Shown: positions 8,892-18,012 of the stretch, piece after piece
Numbering within the stretch: the first letter of the stretch is position 1
Layout: each line of letters starts with the position of its first letter
NCBI RefSeq assembly: GCF_018069925.1
Contig: NZ_JAGPXB010000003.1
Coordinates: 241,042-305,041 of the forward strand
DNA: 64,000 bases
Direction of reading: 5' to 3'
Origin: Flavobacterium erciyesense
GTDB taxonomy: Bacteria; Bacteroidota; Bacteroidia; Flavobacteriales; Flavobacteriaceae
The notes under the pieces: generated by a model
The model's database searches: none
Told to the model about the DNA's origin: nothing
Seen by the model: only the letters and a program-made list of their open reading frames with translations
Translations under genes and position numbers: made by a program

Positions 8892-9236
8892 CTACAAGTC
8901 GAAATCTTTTTTAATTTCTTTAATAGCCTCATTCACTTGATTTTTTACACTTTTGAAAGTTTCTTTAATATCTTTCTTCTTGCCTTCGGTCTTGGTCCAA
9001 GCTTCAATTTGCAGAATTTCTTCAAAAGCTACATTCATGCCCAACAAATCCAGAGTAGGTTTAATTTTATGCGCATACGCATAGGCATGTTTGTGATCCT
9101 TCTTTTTGATCCCTTCTTTTATTTGAACCATATCCGCAGGGACTTCGGTTACAAAAAGCGTTAATATCTCATTAACAAACTCTGCATCGTTATCTGAAAG
9201 CGCGTACACTTTCGAAAGGTTGTAATGTATAGCCAT
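8892..9236 (-). CDS. Histidine phosphotransfer (HPt) domain protein
   Basis: A stand-alone HPt protein of 114 residues, predicted to form a four-helix bundle. The phosphoacceptor motif is AYAHKIKPTLDLLG with His56. HPt proteins relay phosphate between a hybrid sensor kinase and a response regulator. Neither is encoded nearby, so its partners are elsewhere. The start codon overlaps the stop of the upstream hydrolase gene by one base (TAATG), which indicates translational coupling. Confidence 0.88.
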   Translation of the reverse strand: MAIHYNLSKVYALSDNDAEFVNEILTLFVTEVPADMVQIKEGIKKKDHKHAYAYAHKIKPTLDLLGMNVAFEEILQIEAWTKTEGKKKDIKETFKSVKNQVNEAIKEIKKDFDL

Positions 9237-9847
9237 TATTTTACTTGTATTCTAAATAGTTGTTTTCCCTCTAAAAATCCTTCTAAAACATCATCTGGTT
9301 GCACCGCAGCAACACCTTCCGGAGTTCCTGTAAAAATAATATCACCAATTTTCAATGTGAAGAATTGAGAAACATAAGCAATCAGTTCGTCAATTTTCCA
9401 TAGCATCAAATTAGAATTTCCCTTTTGTACCGTTTGCGAATTCTTGGTTAATTCAAATGTAAGATTTTCTAAGGAAGTAAATTCACTTTTAGGCAAAAAT
9501 TCTCCAATAACTGCCGATCCATCAAATGCCTTGGCTTTTTCCCATGGCAAACCCTTTGCTTTTAGTTTATCCTGCAGATCACGCGCGGTAAAATCGATTC
9601 CTACACTGATTTCATCATAATATTTATGAGCAAATTTTGGCTCGATGTACTTCCCAACTTTACTGATTTTTACAATAAGTTCAATTTCGTGATGCACATC
9701 ATTCGAAAATTCTGGAAGTACAAATGGATGTTGCTTTAGCAAAACAGCCGAGTCTGGTTTCATAAAAACAACAGGCTCCGTTGGACGTTCGTTTTGCAAT
9801 TCTTCGATGTGATTGGTATAATTTCTACCGATACAGATTATTTTCAT
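9236..9847 (-). CDS. Fumarylacetoacetate hydrolase family protein
   Basis: A 203-residue enzyme of the FAH superfamily, minimal one-domain form (YcgM/FAHD1-like). It starts KIICIGRNYTNHIEEL and contains HHEIELIVKI, FTARDLQDK and FTGTPEGVAAV, the metal- and substrate-binding elements. FAHD1-like members act as acylpyruvate hydrolases or oxaloacetate decarboxylases. The exact substrate cannot be fixed from sequence. It is coupled to the HPt gene and follows the exonuclease gene by 39 bp. Confidence 0.88.
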   Translation of the reverse strand: MKIICIGRNYTNHIEELQNERPTEPVVFMKPDSAVLLKQHPFVLPEFSNDVHHEIELIVKISKVGKYIEPKFAHKYYDEISVGIDFTARDLQDKLKAKGLPWEKAKAFDGSAVIGEFLPKSEFTSLENLTFELTKNSQTVQKGNSNLMLWKIDELIAYVSQFFTLKIGDIIFTGTPEGVAAVQPDDVLEGFLEGKQLFRIQVK

Positions 9848-9886
9848 TTCTTACTTAAAAAATTTAATGATGGAGAGATTCAAAAA

Positions 9887-10663
9887 TTAGCTTAGTTTAT
9901 TGTTCAGTTTTCGCAATTTAATCGCCGTTAAAACTTTCTTGGTATACAAAGGAAAGTCGGCATTTTGAATCCAACTAAAATAACCTGGTTCACTTTCAAG
10001 TACTTTCTCTACTTTCACTCCTTTGTGTTTCCCGAAGGTAAAAATCTCCTCATCATCTTTATCAAAAGCAATCATACCTGCAAAATCAGCAATTTTTTTA
10101 CGAGTAGTAAATTCCGATAACGCCTTCATATCATTTTCTAATTCTGGATAACGATCTAATTGCGCTTTCAAAATTTCGTAAGTTGCCATGGTATCTGCTT
10201 CGGCTGAATGTGCATTTTCGAGTGTTTTACCACAATAAAATTTCAAAGCCGCACTCAAAGTACGCTCTTCCATTTTATGAAAAACAGTTTGAACATCTAC
10301 CGAAACTCTGTTTTTCATGTCAAAATCGACACCAGCACGCAACATTTCTTCGGCCAATAACGGAATATCAAAACGATCTGAATTGAACCCCGCCAAATCA
10401 CTATCCTTGATCATAGCGTAAACTTGCGCAGCCAAATCTTTAAAAGTGGGCTCATTCGCCACTTTTTCATCCGTAATACCATGCACAGCTGTAGTTTGCG
10501 GCGGAATTGGAATAGTTGGATTTACCAACCAAGTTTTACTTTCTTTGTTTCCGTTAGGAAAAACTTTAAATATTGAGATTTCTACAATTCTGTCCTTTCC
10601 GATATCAATTCCTGTGGTTTCTAGGTCGAAAAAGCAAATTGGTTTATTGAGTTTAAGTTCCAT
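9887..10663 (-). CDS. DnaQ-like 3'-5' exonuclease
   Basis: A 258-residue DEDDh exonuclease. Exo I is FFDLETTGIDIGKDRIVEI, Exo II is in GFNSDRFDIPLL, and the Exo III His/Asp are in HSAEADTMATYEIL. The C-terminal block FGKHKGVKVEKVL...GYFSWI is an appended domain seen in many Bacteroidetes homologues. It could act as the proofreading epsilon subunit or as a separate repair or RNA-processing nuclease. ATG at 10663 (MELKLNKP) was chosen because the 20 extra residues of the longer frame are unlike the family. Confidence 0.88.
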   Translation of the reverse strand: MELKLNKPICFFDLETTGIDIGKDRIVEISIFKVFPNGNKESKTWLVNPTIPIPPQTTAVHGITDEKVANEPTFKDLAAQVYAMIKDSDLAGFNSDRFDIPLLAEEMLRAGVDFDMKNRVSVDVQTVFHKMEERTLSAALKFYCGKTLENAHSAEADTMATYEILKAQLDRYPELENDMKALSEFTTRKKIADFAGMIAFDKDDEEIFTFGKHKGVKVEKVLESEPGYFSWIQNADFPLYTKKVLTAIKLRKLNNKLS

Positions 10664-10752
10664 TTTATATGTGTAAGAAGGCAAAGATAGAAATTTGTTA
10701 TGGAAATTACAGAAAGTTACCAATCAAACTTATGTTGAAAAGCTACAAACAA

Positions 10753-10784
10753 AAAACCCGATAGCTTGGTAGCCATCGGGTTTT
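10753..10784 (-). terminator. Terminator after the E2 gene
   Basis: AAAACCCGAT pairs with ATCGGGTTTT across a 12-base loop, with A/T-rich flanks on both sides. It lies directly downstream of the 2-oxoacid dehydrogenase E2 gene on the minus strand. Confidence 0.8.
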
Positions 10785-10805
10785 AATTTTATTCCAATTT
10801 GTGAA

Positions 10806-12107
10806 TTAAAAATCTCTATTCACATCAAATGCTTCTAAATATTCAGCAACACGTTTTACAAAACTACCTCCAAGTGCTCCATCTACAACACGATGATCGT
10901 AAGAATGAGACAAGAACATTTTTTGACGAATACCGATAAAGTCACCTTCAGGCGTTTCGATAACAGCAGGCACTTTGCGAATAGCTCCCAAAGCTAAAAT
11001 TCCAACTTGCGGTTGATTAATAATAGGAGTGCCAAAAACACTACCAAACGTTCCTACATTGGTTACTGTGTATGTTCCGCCTTGCGTATCATCTGGTTTC
11101 AATTTACCAGCTTTAGCACGATTTCCTAGATCGTTTACTGCTTTGGCCATTCCAACTAGGTTTAATTGGTCTGCATTTTTGATAACAGGAACAATTAAAT
11201 TGCCGTTTGGTAAAGCTGCAGCCATTCCTAAATTGATATTTTTCTTTTTGATAATGTAATCACCATCAACCGAAATATTCATTCCAGGGAAATCTTTCAA
11301 TGCTTTTGCAACAGCCTCCATCATAATAGGAGTAAAAGTAAGTTTTTCACCTTCGCGTTTTTCAAAAGCATCTTTTACTTTATTTCTCCATTTTACAATG
11401 TTAGTCACGTCTACCTCGATAAAGGATTGCACGTGCGCCGATGTTTGCACAGAAGCCACCATGTATCCAGAAATCAATTTACGCATGCGATCCATCTCAA
11501 CGATCTCATCACCTCCGTTTACTGATACTGGAGCTGCTTTTTGCGCTACTGCAACAGGTGCCGCAACCGGCGTTGGAGCTGATGCAACAACAGGTTGTGC
11601 TACTGGAGCCACTGTCCTGTTTTTTACATAAGCTAATATATCGTTTTTGGTCACTCGACCTTCTTTACCTGTTCCTTGAATAGTTGCTAATTCAGCGACA
11701 GAAACACCCTCTTCTTTAGCTATATTTTTTACCAACGGAGACAAAAATTGCTCTGATGCCGAAAAATCTACCGCAACAGGCGCAGGAGCACTTACACTCT
11801 CTTGTACCGCAGCAATTGTTTTTTCAATCACAGCAACTTCTGGTGCTGGAGTACTTGCAGCATCACCATCGGTTTCAATGATTGCAATGGTTTGTCCCAC
11901 TTGCACTAAATCATCTTTACCAAAAAGTTTTTCTACCAAAACACCCAAAACCTCACTTGGCACTTCACTATCTACCTTATCAGTAGCAATTTCAAGTACT
12001 GCCTCGTCCGCTTCGATTTTGTCGCCAACTTCTTTTAACCAGTTTGTAATGGTTGCCTCAGCAACGCTTTCTCCCATTTTCGGAAGTTTTAATTCAAATC
12101 TTGCCAT
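10806..12107 (-). CDS. 2-oxoacid dehydrogenase E2, lipoyl acyltransferase
   Basis: The dihydrolipoyl acyltransferase core of a 2-oxoacid dehydrogenase complex, 433 residues. It has one N-terminal lipoyl domain with the lipoylated Lys44 in EIATDKVDSEVPS, an Ala/Pro/Val-rich linker, a peripheral subunit-binding domain near 125-162, a second linker, and a catalytic domain ending in SHSYDHRVVDGALGG (His and Asp of HxxxDG). The single lipoyl domain argues against the pyruvate complex E2 typical of the phylum and fits a branched-chain 2-oxoacid or 2-oxoglutarate complex. No E1 or E3 gene lies beside it, so the choice stays open. Confidence 0.9.
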   Translation of the reverse strand: MARFELKLPKMGESVAEATITNWLKEVGDKIEADEAVLEIATDKVDSEVPSEVLGVLVEKLFGKDDLVQVGQTIAIIETDGDAASTPAPEVAVIEKTIAAVQESVSAPAPVAVDFSASEQFLSPLVKNIAKEEGVSVAELATIQGTGKEGRVTKNDILAYVKNRTVAPVAQPVVASAPTPVAAPVAVAQKAAPVSVNGGDEIVEMDRMRKLISGYMVASVQTSAHVQSFIEVDVTNIVKWRNKVKDAFEKREGEKLTFTPIMMEAVAKALKDFPGMNISVDGDYIIKKKNINLGMAAALPNGNLIVPVIKNADQLNLVGMAKAVNDLGNRAKAGKLKPDDTQGGTYTVTNVGTFGSVFGTPIINQPQVGILALGAIRKVPAVIETPEGDFIGIRQKMFLSHSYDHRVVDGALGGSFVKRVAEYLEAFDVNRDF

Positions 12108-12191
12108 ATTGTTAACCTAAAAGGTGATATTGATTTTCAGTTTGCGAAATTACTAAAATTTACAAATATAATTTACACTTAATGTAATTTT

Positions 12192-13379
12192 TTATACTAT
12201 TTCTATAATCTCACCTCTGCTATTACTATTGTTGCTTCCTATTAAGAAATTAGCGCTTTTAGGTAGAATTTTAAATGTAAATCCTTTATTTCTTGCAGAT
12301 TCGAGAAACGATATACACTCTTTAAAGGTCATTTGTTCCGAATCAAGAATTATTTCTACCCGTTTTTTGCTTTTTTCAGTAAACGAAAATACCATTTTTT
12401 CTGAGGTAATATCATGAAAAACGACATTATTTTGTAAAATACTAGCCAGTTTATTGGCTAACATTTTATTTTTTGAAAACAAAATATATCCATCAGGAGC
12501 TTGCTTCTGTTGCCATTTGTCCGCAGAAGTCCCTTGTAGCATTTTTATAAATGAGAAAAAGGAAATCCCAATTTGCATAAAAAAATGGAACAAAAACGAC
12601 ACTTTAAAATGTTTTTGATAAAAAAAAGTCATCGCTTCTTGAAAGCGTTTCATGTAAGAGGCATCTTTAATCGTGCTCTCTCCCTTATAATGAATAACGG
12701 TGGTTTCGTGAAAATAAAAATTGCTTTTTCCAGCCAAGAGCGCGCGATACGATAAGTCAATATCATCAGAATACATAAAACAGTTTTCATCAAAACCTTT
12801 TAATTCTGTATACAAATCCCTTTTTAAAACCATGAATGCTCCAACCAGAATTGACACTGGCCCTGACTCATTTTCATTTAAATGCTGTGCATAATATTTG
12901 CCAAAAAGCTGTTTTGACCATTTGTAGTGTGGAAAAATGCTATACAATCCCACAATTTTAGTGAACGCAACCCATGGCGTTGGCACACCGCGCTTGCTTT
13001 CTGGTAAAAAATTACCCGCACCATCAATTAATTTAACGCCTACGATTCCGCAATTAATTTGCCTTTCGGCGAAAGCCAAAACTTTTACAAAAGTATCTTC
13101 GGCAACCACCGTATCTGGATTCAAAATACATACATAGTCGCCTTGAGCAACTGCTACACCTACATTATTACCCTTTGGAAAACCCAAATTTTCAGTATTT
13201 TGAATGAGTTTTACAGTAGGAAAACGCTCTTTCATCATCGACACACTATCATCTGACGAATTATTATCAACTACAATAATTTCGGCGTCAAGGTGCAGCA
13301 AAGCGCTTTGTACACTGAGCACACATTGCTCCAAAAAATGGCGCACATTGTAATTGAGAATAACAACTGATAACTGCAA
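12192..13379 (-). CDS. Family 2 glycosyltransferase
   Basis: An inverting GT-A glycosyltransferase of 395 residues. The nucleotide-sugar pocket is seen in SVVILNYNVRHFLEQCVLSV, VVDNNSSDDSV and ILNPDTVV (the metal-binding position). The sequence resembles rhamnosyltransferase-type enzymes (WbbL-like) that build polysaccharides on a lipid carrier. A hydrophobic stretch near 255-275 may associate with the membrane. About 110 residues at the C-terminus have no clear family. It stands alone, not in a polysaccharide cluster. Confidence 0.87.
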   Translation of the reverse strand: MQLSVVILNYNVRHFLEQCVLSVQSALLHLDAEIIVVDNNSSDDSVSMMKERFPTVKLIQNTENLGFPKGNNVGVAVAQGDYVCILNPDTVVAEDTFVKVLAFAERQINCGIVGVKLIDGAGNFLPESKRGVPTPWVAFTKIVGLYSIFPHYKWSKQLFGKYYAQHLNENESGPVSILVGAFMVLKRDLYTELKGFDENCFMYSDDIDLSYRALLAGKSNFYFHETTVIHYKGESTIKDASYMKRFQEAMTFFYQKHFKVSFLFHFFMQIGISFFSFIKMLQGTSADKWQQKQAPDGYILFSKNKMLANKLASILQNNVVFHDITSEKMVFSFTEKSKKRVEIILDSEQMTFKECISFLESARNKGFTFKILPKSANFLIGSNNSNSRGEIIEIV

Positions 13380-13582
13380 AGGTGATTTTTTTGATTGATT
13401 AAGAAACTTTGTTGCTCCTATTTATAGCTTGGTTCAAAACTACATTCTTTTCTTCATATCTAAAAATAAGCTATGACTTCTCTTTCATCAAAGTGCTAAT
13501 TGGTCAAACTATCTAAAAAATAAAATAGACTATCTATTTACAAGCAAACCTCATCAATGACGACTACTTCGTTGAAATAATG

Positions 13583-13590
13583 TACTTTTG
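13583..13590 (+). promoter_or_regulatory. Probable -7 box for the ABC-F gene
   Basis: TACTTTTG matches TAnnTTTG and lies 16 bp before the GTG start. No clear -33 TTG is at the expected distance. Confidence 0.4.
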
Positions 13591-13606
13591 CCAAAAATAA
13601 AGACTC

Positions 13607-15469
13607 GTGAATTACCTTTCAGTAGAAAACATATCAAAATCCTTTGGAGAACGCACCTTGTTTAAAGACATTTCGTTCGGGATCAATAAAGATCAAAAAA
13701 TTGCTTTTATAGCCAAAAACGGTTCAGGAAAAACCACAATTATGAGCATTCTTAATGGTTTGGAAGAATCAGATACGGGTCAAGTAGTGCTTCGTAAAGG
13801 AATCAAAATGGCTTTTTTGTCGCAAAACAACAATTTACAAGATGAATTGACCATTGAAGAGAGCATTTTTGCATCTGATAACGAGACCTTAAAAGTAATT
13901 GAAGCTTACGAAAAAGCGCTAGAAAATCCAGAAGACGAAGAGGCTTACCAAAAAGCTTTTGACGGCATGGACCAGCACAACGCTTGGGATTTTGAAACCC
14001 AATACAAGCAGATTTTATTCAAATTGAAGTTAGAAAATTTCAAATTGAAAGTAAAAAATCTTTCAGGTGGACAGAAAAAAAGATTGTCGCTTGCCATTAT
14101 TTTGATCAATCGTCCGGATTTATTAATTCTTGACGAACCTACCAACCATTTGGATTTGGAAATGATTGAATGGTTAGAAAGCTATTTTGCAAAAGAAAAT
14201 ATTACCCTTTTCATGGTTACACACGACCGTTTTTTCTTAGAGCGTGTGTGTAATGAAATCATAGAATTAGACAACGGAAAATTATACCAATACAAAGGTA
14301 ACTACTCCTATTATTTAGAGAAAAAAGAAGAACGTATTGCCTCTGAAAACTCTAGTGTCGATAAAGCCCAAAATCTATTTGTAAAGGAATTAGAGTGGAT
14401 GCGCCGTCAGCCAAAAGCGCGAACCACCAAATCAAAATCCAGACAAGATGATTTTTATGTGATCAAGGAAAAAGCACAAAGCAGACGCCGTGAGAACAAA
14501 GTGGAGCTTGAAATCAACATGGAACGCATGGGAAGCAAAATTATTGAGCTTCACAAAATTTCAAAAAAATTCAAGGACCATGTCATCATGGATAATTTTA
14601 GTTTTGATTTTCAGCGTGGCGAACGAATTGGAATCATTGGTAAAAACGGAACTGGTAAATCGACTTTCTTAAATCTTTTGACAGGAACTTTGCCACTAGA
14701 TTCTGGAAAAGTGGTAGTTGGTGAAACCATTAAAGTTGGGTATTACACACAAAGTGGAATCAATCCGAAACCGGGGCAGCGCGTTATTGATGTGATCAAG
14801 GAATACGGCGAATTTATCCCGTTAATGAAAGGAAAGTTAATTTCGGCATCACAATTATTAGAACGCTTTTTATTTGATGCGAAAAAGCAATACGATTTTG
14901 TAGACCGATTGAGTGGTGGCGAATTGAAACGCTTGTATTTGTGTACTGTTTTGATTCAGAATCCAAACTTCTTGATTCTTGATGAGCCTACGAATGACTT
15001 GGATATTGTAACACTAAACGTTTTAGAAAGTTTCTTACTTGATTATCCGGGTTGTCTTTTAGTAGTTTCGCACGATAGGTATTTCATGGATAAAATTGTA
15101 GATCACTTGTTCATTTTTAGAGGTGACGGTGTGGTGGAAGATTTTCCGGGTAACTACTCAGATTTCAGAGCTTACGAAGACAGTGCCGATGTGGCTCAAA
15201 AAGAGGAAAACAAAGCAGAGAAGAAGGATTGGAAACAAAACAATCCTACGGGAAATTTGACTTTTAACGAACAAAAAGAATTTCAGAAAATAGAACGTGA
15301 AATCAAAGATTTAGAGGTAGAAAAAGCCAAAATTGAACAGCTTTTTGCAGACGGAAAAGTAGCTGATGCTGATATTGAAAAGAAAGCCAAGGAGCTAGAA
15401 ACCATAATTACTAAGATTGAACTTAAAGAAGAGCGCTGGTTTGAATTGAGTGCTAAAATTGAGGGTTAG
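13607..15469 (+). CDS. ABC-F family ATPase (Uup-like)
   Basis: A soluble protein of 620 residues with two ATP-binding cassettes and no membrane domain. The first Walker A is KNGSGKTT near 40 with signature LSGGQKKRLSLA. The second is GKNGTGKST near 348 with signature LSGGELKRLYL. The linker between them is the charged ABC-F signature region, and the last 80 or so residues form a coiled coil (KEFQKIEREIKDLEVEKAKI) as in Uup. Such proteins bind ribosomes or branched DNA. The start is GTG at 13607, because MNYLSVENISKSFG is the family beginning. Confidence 0.92.
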   Translation: MNYLSVENISKSFGERTLFKDISFGINKDQKIAFIAKNGSGKTTIMSILNGLEESDTGQVVLRKGIKMAFLSQNNNLQDELTIEESIFASDNETLKVIEAYEKALENPEDEEAYQKAFDGMDQHNAWDFETQYKQILFKLKLENFKLKVKNLSGGQKKRLSLAIILINRPDLLILDEPTNHLDLEMIEWLESYFAKENITLFMVTHDRFFLERVCNEIIELDNGKLYQYKGNYSYYLEKKEERIASENSSVDKAQNLFVKELEWMRRQPKARTTKSKSRQDDFYVIKEKAQSRRRENKVELEINMERMGSKIIELHKISKKFKDHVIMDNFSFDFQRGERIGIIGKNGTGKSTFLNLLTGTLPLDSGKVVVGETIKVGYYTQSGINPKPGQRVIDVIKEYGEFIPLMKGKLISASQLLERFLFDAKKQYDFVDRLSGGELKRLYLCTVLIQNPNFLILDEPTNDLDIVTLNVLESFLLDYPGCLLVVSHDRYFMDKIVDHLFIFRGDGVVEDFPGNYSDFRAYEDSADVAQKEENKAEKKDWKQNNPTGNLTFNEQKEFQKIEREIKDLEVEKAKIEQLFADGKVADADIEKKAKELETIITKIELKEERWFELSAKIEG

Positions 15470-15473
15470 AAGG

Positions 15474-15530
15474 CAGTTACAATTGACAGTCGCAGCTGAC
15501 AGTCGCAGTTGACAGTCTCAGTTAGCAGTC
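15474..15530 (+). repeat. Degenerate 13-bp tandem repeat
   Basis: Four consecutive units close to CAGTCGCAGTTGA, each 13 bp long, followed by a partial fifth. The first unit is the most diverged. It fills the space directly after the ABC-F stop codon. Related strings occur near 4365-4390 and 55430-55490. Confidence 0.65.
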
Positions 15531-15580
15531 ACAATATGCGGTAATTAAAAAAGCATAAAATAGCGAAAGCTTTAATTTTA

Positions 15581-15620
15581 AAAACCCACAACGAATTTTT
15601 GATTTTGTTGTGGGTTTTTT
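15581..15620 (+). terminator. Terminator downstream of the ABC-F gene
   Basis: AAAACCCACAAC at 15581-15592 pairs with GTTGTGGGTTTT at 15607-15618 and is followed by T residues. It separates the ABC-F gene from the Nudix gene. Confidence 0.85.
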
Positions 15621-15664
15621 GAAATTAGATAACTAGTACAACTGAATAAAAAAAAGTAAAGCAA

Positions 15665-16063
15665 ATGACCCTAATTGACAAAATAGCATGGATATTCATT
15701 GAAGATCGCCGTATCCTTTCAACCAAAAGCTTTGGTAAAGACAAATATTATTTGCCAGGAGGAAAACGAGAAGGAAACGAAACGGATCAGCAAACCTTGG
15801 TTCGAGAAATCAAAGAAGAATTAAATGTGGTAATCAATCCACAAAGCATTAATTTTTTTGGCACTTTTAGAGCCCAAGCACATGGTCATGCTCCAAACAT
15901 ATTGGTACAAATGACCTGCTACAAGGCAGATTACTCAGGAACTCTGCAAGCAAGCTCTGAGATTGAAGAGGTTAAATGGCTGCAATATTCTGATCGAGAA
16001 TATATTTCTGCTGTCGATCAAATCATTTTTGAAGAATTAAAAGCCAGAAACGAAATCGACTAA
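15665..16063 (+). CDS. Nudix hydrolase
   Basis: A 132-residue pyrophosphohydrolase with a complete Nudix box, GGKREGNETDQQ...REIKEELN, near residues 37-59. This class cleaves nucleoside diphosphates linked to a variable group. The start TLIDKIAWIFIEDRRILSTKS resembles small Bacteroidetes Nudix proteins of MutT type, but specificity cannot be told. It may be co-transcribed with the methyltransferase that follows 90 bp later. Confidence 0.88.
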   Translation: MTLIDKIAWIFIEDRRILSTKSFGKDKYYLPGGKREGNETDQQTLVREIKEELNVVINPQSINFFGTFRAQAHGHAPNILVQMTCYKADYSGTLQASSEIEEVKWLQYSDREYISAVDQIIFEELKARNEID

Positions 16064-16153
16064 ACTTGTCAAAAATTAATGCAAAATGCGAGTCAACTAA
16101 AATTGGCTATGTATCTTCGCATTGATTTTATTTCAATTTTGTTTACAACTACT

Positions 16154-16939
16154 ATGCTTTTTCAAATACAAGCTTACTTGCGCTTTTTATGGCAGTCTAA
16201 GAACGAACATGCTGTGCACTCGCCATTTGTTTTTAATTTGCTCACCAAATGTTTTTACGACACTAAAAATCGTGCTGCCTACGATGTTTTTAAAAAGTAC
16301 CGTCAGCAACAATTGAACAATAAAAACACTTTAAATATCACCGATTTTGGTGCGGGATCTCGCGTATTTACCTCCAACAATCGAATAATTAGCAAGATTG
16401 CCAAAACAGCCGGAATCAGTCAAAAAAGAGGCAAATTATTAGTACGACTTGTCGAATATTTCGATCCAAAAACAATTTTAGAGCTCGGAACTTCTCTCGG
16501 AATTGCAACCTCAGCCATGAGCAGTGATACTAAAAACAACAACAAAACCACAAAAATAATTACACTCGAAGGTTGTACCGAAACAGCAAATTACGCTCGT
16601 ACTCAATTGCAAGAATGTGAGTTCAAAAACATAGAGGTTGTTACAACAGAGTTCGGCGATTATTTTAAACAATTGCCACCACAAAACTTCGATTTTATTT
16701 ATTTTGATGGCAATCATTCTAAAAAAGCGACCTTAGAATATTTTGAACTGCTGTTACCTACAGCACACAATGACAGTGTTTGGATTTTTGATGACATCCA
16801 CTGGTCTAAAGGGATGGAGCAAGCTTGGGAACAAATCCAGCAACATCCGAAAGTATCTGTCACCATAGATACTTTTCAATGGGGATTTGTTTTTTTTAGA
16901 AGAGAACAACCGAAAGAACATTTTATAATTCGAGTATAA
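16154..16939 (+). CDS. Class I SAM-dependent methyltransferase
   Basis: A 261-residue protein with a Rossmann methyltransferase fold. Motif I is ILELGTSLGIATSAMS, an acidic loop follows at TLEGC, and FDFIYFDGNHSKKATLEYFE with WIFDDIHW resembles O-methyltransferase family 3 enzymes that use a metal. The substrate is unknown. ATG at 16154 (MLFQIQAYLRFLW) was chosen, since homologues begin with this segment and the upstream 25 codons look unrelated. Confidence 0.8.
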   Translation: MLFQIQAYLRFLWQSKNEHAVHSPFVFNLLTKCFYDTKNRAAYDVFKKYRQQQLNNKNTLNITDFGAGSRVFTSNNRIISKIAKTAGISQKRGKLLVRLVEYFDPKTILELGTSLGIATSAMSSDTKNNNKTTKIITLEGCTETANYARTQLQECEFKNIEVVTTEFGDYFKQLPPQNFDFIYFDGNHSKKATLEYFELLLPTAHNDSVWIFDDIHWSKGMEQAWEQIQQHPKVSVTIDTFQWGFVFFRREQPKEHFIIRV

Positions 16940-16940
16940 A

Positions 16941-16970
16941 AAAAATGACAGCCCTTGCGGACTGTCATCT
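16941..16970 (-). terminator. Terminator for the lipoprotein gene at 17006
   Basis: ATGACAG at 16945-16951 pairs with CTGTCAT at 16962-16968. On the minus strand a run of eight T residues follows the stem. It sits between converging genes. Confidence 0.7.
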
Positions 16971-17005
16971 TCACCTTGTATTAGTAACCAAATCGTTTTT
17001 GTTGC

Positions 17006-17677
17006 TTATTGTTTTGCTTTCTGCATTTCACCAGATTTGGCTCCCATTCTGTTTAGCGTATACATTGGCGCAAATTTCAATTTCAAACCTGCTATTTTGC
17101 GGTTGTCATCACTTGACAAACCTTCTTTTTCAACGGTATTTTTGCGACTATCTAATGCTTCATACATCAATTTAATTTCATCCCAATCCTCACGAGAATA
17201 ACTATCCTTATTTTTTTGAACGGCATCAACAAACTGCTGGTAAACGGCCAAGGCGTTCGTTTTATTAACCCAGCTAAAGTTCATGTCCTCTCCTACTCTT
17301 CCTTCACCAAAAAGTGTATTTCTTATTTTTTGCTGTGGACTTGATGCCATTTCAACCAAAGCAGCAGCTTTTTGAGCGGCAATCTTAGTTTTTATTGTTT
17401 CGTATTTTGCTCTACTAGCTTCAACGCGCGCTTTTGCTTCTCCATTTTCACCTAAATCAGCCATAGATTGGTCAAGATTTGCCATTCGAGTTTGGTAATC
17501 AGCCTCGATAGCTTCCCAGTTTTTTTCTACCTCGTTACCTGCCACATTTTCAAGCGAGTCTACATACATTACATAACTCTCTACTTCTTTTTCTGCAGCA
17601 GTTTGCTTTTCATTTTTACAAGCCGAAACGCTTAACGCAAGTACTGCTAATCCTAAACTTAATTTTAAAGTTTTCAT
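17006..17677 (-). CDS. Coiled-coil lipoprotein, unknown function
   Basis: A 223-residue predicted lipoprotein. The signal peptide MKTLKLSLGLAVLALSVSAC puts the lipidated cysteine at residue 20. The mature protein is mostly helical and charged, with heptad-like stretches between about 40 and 115, and is likely periplasmic. Related coiled-coil lipoproteins are common in Flavobacterium, but I know no function. It converges with the methyltransferase gene over a shared terminator. Confidence 0.75.
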   Translation of the reverse strand: MKTLKLSLGLAVLALSVSACKNEKQTAAEKEVESYVMYVDSLENVAGNEVEKNWEAIEADYQTRMANLDQSMADLGENGEAKARVEASRAKYETIKTKIAAQKAAALVEMASSPQQKIRNTLFGEGRVGEDMNFSWVNKTNALAVYQQFVDAVQKNKDSYSREDWDEIKLMYEALDSRKNTVEKEGLSSDDNRKIAGLKLKFAPMYTLNRMGAKSGEMQKAKQ

Positions 17678-18012
17678 ATTATTTTGGTTTATTTGTTAAT
17701 GATAGGGTAAAAGTAGAACACAATATCTCCATAGCAATACAAATCAATAAATTATACAATAGAATCCTAAAATTCTACAAATCAAACCGTAAAGACTTTT
17801 AAAAAACTGAAAATCAATTTTAAATTGCATACTTTTCGCAAGTTGAAACTATCAAAGGTGTAAATCCTCAATATTTCGCAAAAACCTTATTTAATACGTG
17901 TAACAAATCACAAAATGAGCTACTAACCCTATAATCAAAAGTTTTTGTACTTTGAAAAAAGCAAACTTAAATACCGCCGAAGTTCCGACTGAGGTTTAAA
18001 TCATCAACTGCA
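17678..18012. other. Intergenic region with divergent promoters
   Basis: No reading frame was found. It must hold the promoters for the coiled-coil lipoprotein (leftward) and the ABC ATPase (rightward). TTGTACTTTG at 17945-17954 is a possible rightward promoter core. Nothing else stands out. Confidence 0.4.
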
